Shown piece after piece: positions 56,447 to 64,000 of a stretch of DNA of 64,000 nt. How positions within the stretch are numbered: position 1 is the first letter of the stretch; every line of letters begins with the position of its first letter. The notes under the pieces are model-generated. The model made no database searches. It saw only the letters and a list, made by a program, of their open reading frames with translations, and had not been told where the DNA came from. Made by a program: the position numbers and the translations under genes. Where the stretch lies: NCBI GenBank assembly GCA_947396885.1, contig OX377204.1, forward strand, positions 49,587,139 to 49,651,138, given 5' to 3'. Source of the DNA: Heligmosomoides polygyrus polygyrus. Lineage: Eukaryota > Nematoda > Chromadorea > Rhabditida > Heligmosomidae.

Positions 56447-57773
56447 CAGGGTGGCTGAAAAGTTCGGGCAATTTTTCAAAGTATTTCAGCAGTACGAAAA
56501 AACTACATAAACGCCAAAGATTTACAAACAAAAATAACAGAAACTTCATTAGATCAACAACAACATAATACAACAGGAAAATTCACAACAAGTGCTCAAA
56601 ATTTCCTCCTTTGGCTTCAATACATTTTCGCAGTCGTTTTGGGAAGTCGCTGATGATGGTCGCACACTGCTCCGCTGTAATCTCGTCCCAGGATCTCAAC
56701 AACGCCGATTTCAGCTGCTCAACGGTGGCGTATCTTGTAGTGGAGATCTTCTGCTCCATGATCGACCACACAGAATAATCCATCGGGTTGAGATCAGGCG
56801 AGTTGGATGGCCAGATGTCCCTGCTCCAAAACCCTGGGAAGAGCTCCTCGCAAACGGCGATCGTGGATTTGGCGGAATGCGCTGGTGCCCAGTCCTGCTG
56901 AAGAGAAAATCCGGTTTCGCCAAAATGGCTCGTCGCCCACGGCTCCAGTACGTCGCGGAGGACATATTGCTGGTAGCTGGCAGCGTTAATTTTGACGTTC
57001 TGCTCCATGAAGACCAGCGGCGTCTTTCCGGTAGCGCATATTCCAGCCCACACCATCACCGAGGCTGGAAAATGGCGGCGGCTGATGGTCCTTGCGGCCG
57101 ACGTCTTCTGCTGACCCTTCTTAAGCAGCTGCCGGCGATTCTGATGGTTGTGAACCGGCTGGACCGTGAAGATCTTCTCGTCGGTGAACAGCACCTTCGA
57201 CAAGCGACCATCGCCGACCAGCTGACGCATTCGCCTGCATTTCCTCAACCTCTCAGCTTTCATCGCGTCGTTGAGGAAGTGAATACGAGCTACTTTGTAG
57301 CTGCGTAATCCCAGCTTCCTCCTGGCAATATGCTGGACTCGTTCCCTACTGATCCCGAGATCCGTAGCCATCTTGTTCATCGATACCTCAGAATTCCGGC
57401 TAATGCGACAACGAACCTTGTTGATGTTCTCCGGTGTTGTCGCAGTGGTGGGACGGCCGCTGCGGGGACGGTCGAGGTCCCGCCAGTCTCCTTGTAGCGT
57501 CTTACAATCTTGTAGACGGTCCTTTGTTTGAAGCCGGTTGTTCGAACTATGTCCGCGGTCCTCATTCCCGTCTTGTGCAGCTCGACGACGGTGATACGCT
57601 CACTTTCACGAGACATAACGCAAGCACAACTGAAAACGAGAAAACTGGAGCAACAGATTCTAGATCAAAATTGCGCGAGGAATACAACGGAAACAACAGA
57701 AATAACAAAAAACCTCAATTTCAAGGCCAAAAGTAGCGCCGCAAAAAATTGCCCGAACTTTTCAGCCACCCTG
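56447..57773 (-). mobile_element. Nearly intact Tc1/mariner element of the maT (DD37D) type
   Basis: 1327-bp element with ~30-bp inverted ends starting CAGGGTGGCTGAAAAGTTCG, flanked by TA. The minus strand encodes a transposase from 57616 to 56583 in two frames. The first (57616-57377) has a helix-turn-helix (VVELHKTGMRTADIVRTTGF, RTVYKIVRRY). The second (57380-56583) has a second DNA-binding part (MATDLGISRERVQHIARRKL) and the catalytic domain. Asp residues are in LFTDEKIF, LQQDWAPAHS and SPDLNPMDY. The last two are separated by 37 residues, hence DD37D, the maT clade known from nematodes and insects. One one-base frameshift in a C run (57464-57467 region) is the only lesion seen. An open frame on the plus strand across the gene is an antisense shadow. 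Confidence 0.92.
56583..57616 (-). pseudogene. maT-type transposase, single frameshift
   Basis: About 344 residues if read through the single frame change, the usual size for this family. Starts MSRESERITVVEL and ends GNFEHLL. After the C-run slip, the correct frame continues through an ENINKVRCRIS-like stretch to MNKMATDLG. The lesion could be real or a homopolymer error of the assembly. The 5' leader to the TIR is ~157 bp and the 3' trailer ~136 bp. Confidence 0.88.
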
Positions 57774-59180
57774 TATACATCTTGCAGATTAATTTCTGCA
57801 TCACAAGGCTATTAAGGGCGTCATTTCCGCTTTATCAGCCCGCACTGAAGAGCTAGTTTATGTAATTTTTGACCTGCTCAGATGCCCAAAAGAAATTTGA
57901 AGACCACTACGGTGCTTCTTGGACAGTCCGCTATAACACTCAATAGGTCATTCTGGAAATCTCCCCGGGAAGCTAATTGACCTCCGTTGTCAGAGCTGTC
58001 TGGTACAAATTCAGCGATACCCTGGAGGGATGGAAGGCTCGGTTGATCTAGGGGAGATGCGAAACAAGAACCCCGCCTCGTTAGCAAGTAACACCCGGTG
58101 CATTCTCGTACTGCGCCACTACAGGCTCAAGATTAAGGAACATATGAATATGTATCAATACGTTCATGAGTAAGAACAGGATTCTTTTTGCTGATGAACA
58201 TGTCTTGTTTCTCCCGCTTCCGAGTAAATGCGGTACATGCTTTTAAAAACAAAGATTTAGATTTAAGAAAGACTAAACATCATTTGAGAAAGAAAGAATC
58301 AAGACTTTCCTAAATGAAACGCTTTTTATTTGTGTAGAGTCAAGGGATAAAAGGCACTCTGAATACCTATTTGGTCTACACAATTACATACTTGTGATGT
58401 CCATGCAAAGGAGTGCAGATCAAAAATACCACCGCCACCTCGTTAACCACTTTGCAAAAAGTGACTTTTGGTACACTTTTCCAAAATATGGGCGTTGTAG
58501 CCTTAACGGCAGCACAAGCTGTGCCTAGATGTTTTGCGAATTGATCTCATAAATATTTCCCAAAAATGAATTTGCGCCACAAATCAAGGGAGAAATAAGA
58601 ATTGTATCCGTTATCAGCAACCAAGCTGCTTACCAAATACATCAACTACAAGCCAGGGCTCCACTACAAATGTCGATAGTGGTCGAGCAACTCATACATT
58701 TTGACTTTTGATGAAGTCCGTTCAACGGCTATATTCACGCCTAACCGTCAAATCACAACAGTATAACTCTGCTCTGGCTGTTTTAGCGGGGTGCAAGACG
58801 CTGCAGTGGATCAAAGTTTTGCAGTACCATCAAACAATTAACATAGCCTTTTTAGGTTGGAGGTCCGGTTTAGGAAAGACTGATGGTGGAGAGGGGGGGG
58901 GGGGGGGGTTCAAGACCTGTCCACGCAGACATATCCTCGCTTTCGGTTGCAATACAATACAATATTTCTCATCTGCGGTAATCAAGCCATCTTACAAGGG
59001 AAGGGTCTAAAGCGTTTGACTGAAAGGGGAAGGCAGGTTACATAGGAAGAATCCTCGCCCTCAATTAGTATAAAAATGTGTTTCTTTTTTCCTAAACGCT
59101 AAATCCAAGGAGTAGGGGTGTTTGATGTTACAATGGAATCGACACCTCACGAATTGGGGGGGGGGGGGACTTGTACGCCC
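57774..59180. other. Region with SINE-like repeat and G tracts
   Basis: At 57850-58130, an inverted family C-like repeat (GACCTGCTCAGATGCCCAAA, ACCACTACGGTGCTTC) is followed by a tRNA-like tail on the minus strand (TAGTGGCGCAGTACGAGAAT). A G tract is at about 58893-58908 and another at 59157-59168. No gene recognised. Confidence 0.45.
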
Positions 59181-60440
59181 GCCACGCCACTGTGAGCACG
59201 GGGTAGGTTGGGTGTTCAGTACTCCACGTTTTTGCATTTGAACTTATTGGTTGATATTTGAGGGACAATGACGTCTAAACTATTTTCAGACCGTTTCTGC
59301 GCATTGCGCTGAGTGCTGCGGAGAGTAAATTTCTTGCCACTTGCTTATTACTGACCGGCTTTTAGCCAAAAGGCAACGGGAAAGCTATTCAACATCATGA
59401 TTCCCCCCCCCCCCCCTCATTGATGTATAACGTGCAACACCAATGCACAAAGTGCATGAAACAGAAGCACTAGTCACAATATGGACAGCGTATAAAGGCT
59501 ACCGGCTCACCAGATTGCTTGCACGCTTGGACCAATGATATTGGCTCCATAGACGTAATCCAGTTGAAGACGTATCCTTTCCACCTAAACAAGAGGTCCA
59601 CCCGAAAACGTTATCATGTGTCATCTACTTGCTAGCCTTTCCACATCTATCAGCTTATCTTGCGGATCGTAATCTTCTTCTTGTTTTCCACCACTTCCAA
59701 TTGTTTGTCTCAGTCAACTTCAAGTTGACGTGCTACTAAGTCATTGGGTATGCTGGGCATTCGTTCAGCCAGCTTCACTTCTTCCCTCAAAGGCTCCTTG
59801 TCTAGAGGTGAATCACACTTCAGCGTGAGCAGGTGGATGACCACTCGAACGACATTGTTGGTGTTAGGTTTTAGAAGGCCTTCTGCAGGCCTCTGATTTC
59901 CAGATGACAGGCAAAGATGAGGGAAAGAGTGTATCGATGGCCGTTTAAGTAAATTTGCGGAGTCGACAGACCTTGTTTCACATTTTAACCACCTCTGACT
60001 CTCATCGTAGTGTCTTTTGAAAATCCGAGCAGGATGGGCTTTTTTGTCATTGGTCCATGTAAGGAAACAAACTGTGAGGAGCCTGTAGCTTTTATACGCT
60101 ACCCGTATTGTGACCAGTGCTGCTTCATGCACGTTGTGCTTTTATTATTGTTGAACATTCAACACCAGTGAACATACACATCATGTTGAATACGTCTACA
60201 CTATTTTCAGAGATTTTTGCCTATTTCTCCAGCATGCAGCTGGAAAAATAGGCAAAAACCTTTGAAAGCGATAAGGCCACCGAAGTCGTGAGGCGCCGAT
60301 TCCACTGTAACTTCAAGGACCCTTTACTCCTTGGGTTTAACGATTTGGCAAAAAATAAACACGTTCTCTTAATAATTGAGATGGTGAATCTTCCTATATG
60401 ACTCTCTCTCTTCCCTTCAAACATACGCTTCAGACCCTTG
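59181..60440. repeat. Dispersed repeat family D, inverted duplication
   Basis: 59240-59360 and 59710-60211 are inverted relatives of 6600-6900. 60259-60440 is a direct relative of 7040-7208. The last two meet in a near-perfect palindrome at 60212-60259 (GATTTTTGCCTATTTCTCCAG arm). The minus frame at 59710-60132 contains SSGNQRPAEGLLKP and REEVKLAERM, the latter shared with the 6.7-kb copy. The protein is unknown to me. A C tract lies at about 59404-59416. Confidence 0.5.
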
Positions 60441-60529
60441 TTAGAGCGGGTCGTTTTTCAGACAAACAGGAAGATTTGAACAGATGTTGAAGCTAGTCAG
60501 GCGTTGCTCGGCAGCGGAGTATCCGCTTA

Positions 60530-60860
60530 TGCTTCGTCTTCACCATGCTGGCTGAGCTTGCCATGGTACTGTAGCAGAGTGAACACCCATATCTCCTGGT
60601 ATCCTTCGGATTGTTGAGTCCGAGTTTGACACAACGACTGCTCTTAAAATTTGGTCGTCTAGCGACACCCTACTACCGGGAACAGGCTTGTCTCGAGGTT
60701 AAAATGTCATTTTCGGAACAATATTTCACTGTACGCTCAGAAGGCGATTCTAAGCCGAATGCGTTCGCAATATTACGAGTTGTTTCAGCTGCAGAATGTT
60801 TAGCTTGAACTCGTAGAGCACAACCACTCGAAAATCGCGTCGGTTCATCTTTTTAAAAGC
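60530..60860 (-). pseudogene. Mariner transposase N-terminal fragment
   Basis: Read on the minus strand with frame changes, the segment shows SAAETTRNIANAFG and SERTVKYCSENDI, matching the helix-turn-helix region of mariner transposases (SAAE...R...FG...ERTV..WF). No catalytic domain follows and no TIRs were found. A short dead fragment. Confidence 0.5.
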
Positions 60861-61276
60861 TTATAATAGCGTTGAGAAGAGAGGCGATGATGTGAAACAA
60901 ATTTGAAAGAAGAGAAAAAACCTACAAAAATGGTCTGCGCATGTTAGCTCGAAAAGATGATGAGAAATAATTTATGTTCAACTGCTTCATGCATGTGGCC
61001 ATTGGAAGATCTTTGACTTCCTTTTCGACTGGACTTCGATACACCTATCGAAGTTTGAAGCTGTACATTGCAGATGTGATTATCTCATATTCCAGAAAGG
61101 CGCATCGAGTACCTGGATCGATGTAAGGTTCGGGTCCGTGCAGGCTAACCACTCTTTCATTCCTCTGGAATCGGTAAATTTCTTCGAACAGGTTAATTAT
61201 CGGCGACGTTTACCGTCTTTCTCTAAGCATTTTATTAAAGACAGTAGTGTAAAATGTTCCGAAGGTTTCACAGTAT

Positions 61277-62902
61277 TCACAGCTCCCTTTTCGGTTCAAC
61301 CGACTTTGTGGTTTTATTCTCAGCTCCCACAACCTTCTGCAGTGCGCAGTCTTTTCTCAAGTGCCCAAATTTGCTACAGTTCCACCACTTTCTTTTCCAA
61401 GGTTGTCGTGAGGGCTCGATGGGAATCCGTGCTACCTCCCAGCGTATTTCCTCAATCATTCCTTGATCGGTTCACCGCCGTATCATGGTTCCCTTAGCGT
61501 CCTCCTTCAAGGCGTTTTACATTGGGCGCTTCCACCTTCTCGCGCACTGCTTTCGCCATGCGCTTGTTTTTCTCGCACCGCTGCGCCATGGCCTTCACCA
61601 TCTCGTAGGCCAATCCCTTTAGCGCGATCTCCATCGCTGTGTAGAGCTGGAGGTATCCTGTCAGTTGGTCAACTGGCGTACCATCTCTCCGGCTCTGGTG
61701 CGTGAAAGTTCTTCTTCCGACTGATCTGGGTACTTACTCCACGTTAGCCTCTCAAGCACTATGCAGTGTCTGCTGACGTCCCCGGTTTCCTTACGTGGCG
61801 CAACTCTAGATAGGCTTTTAGCTGACTGGACGAATCGTTTTCCCGCAACTTGGCCTCGAGCGTCTATACCAAACCCTCAAAACTCCCTACACGTACGTGC
61901 ATGGATAGGGGCTCGGCCCTGCTTTAGGGTAACTATCCATCTTGGACAACAGCAAATGCCACAGCATGTCATCCCGCAGCCCTGTGTGGCCGTACCTTAT
62001 GTGGAAGTTCAGCAAAAAGTCGCTGAAGTTCTTCCCTGAGGACCCGTTTACGTCTATACAGGGCCATTGCCGCGAACATCGCGCCAAACGCTTCTCCTGC
62101 GTTACATGACCCACTTGAGGATCTGAACGATTTCGCCGACGACCGGCCTGCGGCTCTCTTCGGCTGAGGCGATGCGCTCATCCTTCCTTGCAGACACCGA
62201 TTCTGACCGAATCTCGTGTACGTCTCCTTCAGACGTTCCCCCTGAGCAGCTGCTACCAGATTAGAACCCGCACGATAGAACACATCGTCCAAAGCGAGCG
62301 CCTTCGGCAGACCGTGGACCGGCGCTCCATCAGTGCTCTCACTAAGCTCCGCCTGAAACACGGAGCGTGGCACCTCCACTGGTATACGGGTCTCCTCGAC
62401 CACTCCCCTATCCGCGCTGCAAAGCGCTGGTGAAGGGTTTTCTTGCTGCACAACGAGAACATCGCCCAGTTCACTGGCTAGCGCCTTCAACGAGAGTTCA
62501 GTTCTCAGCTGCTTCAGCCCCACAAGCTGTTCCTGGATAGCCTCACATTGGGCCTCGATCTCCTCGCCCGCGCCTTTCAGCAGCTGATTCAGTTCTCTCT
62601 TCTACTTCACCTTGGTATTCTGTATTACCTTGGCTGGTATCGAGGGTAAGGAGATAGACTTTCTTGATCATGTCCCTCACCTGTGCAGGGCCGATCTCAC
62701 CCAATTTCGCTACGAGGTGTTCAACCCTCGCCTGAATGGAGACTCGGCTTATGACGGATCTTCGAGCATTATCATCTCGATGTCGTCGATCCTTATGTCC
62801 GTAGCGCCTAGCAATTGCGGTAGACCATCTTCCCACGTTGCGTACGGGCGACTCTCGCCACGCGCAATGATCCGCAGAGTACCCTCGCAAATCCTGCAGC
62901 AA
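61277..62902 (-). pseudogene. LTR-retrotransposon gag relic
   Basis: Minus-strand frames form a decayed gag. 62523-61969 starts with KQLRTELSLKALASELGDVL. The capsid-like phrase FSDFLLNFHIRYGHTGLRDD with MLWHLLLSKMDS is in a neighbouring frame (about 62010-61925). LQLYTAMEIALKGLAYEMVK and MAKAVREKVEAPN are near 61650-61530, and a nucleocapsid-type knuckle WNCSKFGHLRKDC is at about 61370. The first knuckle Cys is replaced, and there are several frameshifts and stops. No pol genes were seen. Relic of a gypsy- or BEL-type genomic retrotransposon of the nematode; non-functional. Confidence 0.7.
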
Positions 62903-64000
62903 AGAGTCGAAGCAGCTGTAGCACGGTCAACCCACCGAGACCACTACAGGCGTGCCGACACCAGAGAACCGGCAGCAAGGACGCCCCACCGTTACGTTGC
63001 GACACGCAACGCAGGACAATCCTCCGCCAGGACTCCAGCGAATACGCCGCGTACCACGCTGGTCAGCGGTTACACGACCTGCTACACTGCTTAGTCTATG
63101 GCAGGACTCGTTCCGTATCCACTCCGCACGGTCTTCAGGCGATATGGGTATCGAATCCTGCCTTTTAGTTCCACCCCTATGTTACACCGAGGTCTTTCAC
63201 CCGGAGGCGGATCCAGGGTGTCTGAACCAGATAGGGGAAATCGATTTATTTGACTACTGTGGCACCAGCAGGGGTCGGTCTGTCCGCTTCTGCTGTGCCC
63301 TCACTACTCCAGAACCGGCCGCTCGCCAGCTAGCCCCAATACGAGAATGCGAGGCCGGGCGGGCGCTCGCGACCTTGCGTGAGGTGAAAACTGAGCCCGG
63401 CGCACCCGGGGGCACACTTTATATAGTTGCGCGGGGGGAAGGCCCACCCCATGTCTCTGCGGCAACGCCGTGGCCCTATTCTCTGTCACGGTATAGTGGC
63501 GACCGCCTCTGTAAGCCACGCCCCTACATGGGTTGGAAGGTTGGCAGTCTCCCTAACTGCATTCTTGCTACGAGGTTGTTGTATATAATTTAGACTAATA
63601 ATAAAACTTTGTAAACCCTCACTCCCAGGCAGGAGCATGACATGGAGGTCGCGGGGAGATCCTTTTAGACTTTTGCTCAGAATTTCTAAAAGAAGTCAAC
63701 AGTAGGGGAGACTCCGTTTTGACGGCCATCAAAACGTATTTATATCTCGAGATATACACACCACACCGCCTGCACATTGCACATTTCTCACGAAGCATGC
63801 TGTCATGATTTTTTTTGTTGTACTGAGCATGATTTTTATCATTTCCAGTTTTTCGTTTGTCTTCATCGTGGCGCATGAATGAGGCAGGGCATGTAACTAA
63901 ACAGCTATTTTTCACAGAATTACTATTACTATTTTCAAAGAATTTGAGCCGCTTACTCTATGCTGTTTTTTAAACTCTAATTATCGATTGCGAAAAGTAC
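62903..64000. other. Region beyond the gag relic
   Basis: GC-rich to about 63540, then AT-rich. It includes a TTTATATAGTTGCGCG segment near 63418 on the plus strand. It may hold the 5' untranslated/LTR side of the gag relic, but a second LTR copy to prove it is not present. A 213-codon plus-strand frame (62952-63593) shows no motif and is not called. Confidence 0.35.

Noticed and set aside
56592..57308. 238-codon open frame on the plus strand
   Set aside because: Antisense shadow of the maT-type transposase, whose catalytic motifs are on the minus strand.
62952..63593. 213-codon open frame on the plus strand
   Set aside because: GC-rich sequence upstream of a gag relic. No motif, no conserved phrase.
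63381..63600. 5' LTR or promoter of the minus-strand gag relic
   Set aside because: A TATATA-like word and GC-rich sequence are not enough, and no second LTR copy is available in the window for comparison.

Overview
The window reads as nuclear DNA of a nematode, most likely a clade V (strongylid or hookworm-like) parasite. The clues are small introns (54-70 nt) ending in TTTCAG-type acceptors, RTE, CR1/jockey-like, mariner and maT elements, many tRNA-derived SINE-like repeats and TIR MITEs, and frequent long G or C homopolymers. The species call is inference. No prokaryotic, organellar or viral gene order is present. One 200-N assembly gap lies at 15298-15497.

Two host genes can be reconstructed exon by exon, with intron phases that agree at every inferred junction. 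The first is on the minus strand: the C-terminal part of an ACBD3/GCP60 (Golgi resident protein) orthologue. Nine exons run from 54350 down to a stop at 22525, and the N-terminal exons with the acyl-CoA-binding domain were not found. The second is on the plus strand: a ten-exon F-box/leucine-rich-repeat gene (38522-44972, 487 codons) that lies wholly inside one 9.4-kb ACBD3 intron, so the two are nested and antiparallel. One F-box intron appears to be of the GC-AG class.

The rest is a transposon graveyard. 0-5.6 kb: two CR1/jockey-like LINE copies in opposite orientation with an RTE piece between them. 6-7.8 kb: short repeats, including a hammerhead-ribozyme-like fold. 7.8-12.7 kb: foldback-like elements built of minisatellites with hairpin ends, separated by an RTE endonuclease ORF. 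12.7-16.4 kb: LTR-retrotransposon gag and LTR pieces, a ~195-bp satellite, and an inverted LTR copy. 17.2-21 kb: a head-to-tail chain of TAA-flanked MITEs, the last one split by a 3.07-kb hAT-like element that itself contains a mariner relic. 22.5-54.4 kb: the two host genes, whose introns carry mariners, RTE pieces and SINEs. 56.4-57.8 kb: a nearly intact DD37D (maT-type) element. 59-64 kb: inverted repeats, a mariner fragment and a decayed LTR-retrotransposon gag on the minus strand.

I saw no operon-like system, CRISPR array or novel multi-gene cassette. The most notable points are the nested gene pair, the GC-AG intron, the layered hAT/MITE insertion, the near-intact maT element, the foldback elements and the hammerhead-like motif. 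All assignments come from reading the sequence and family knowledge; no search was run.
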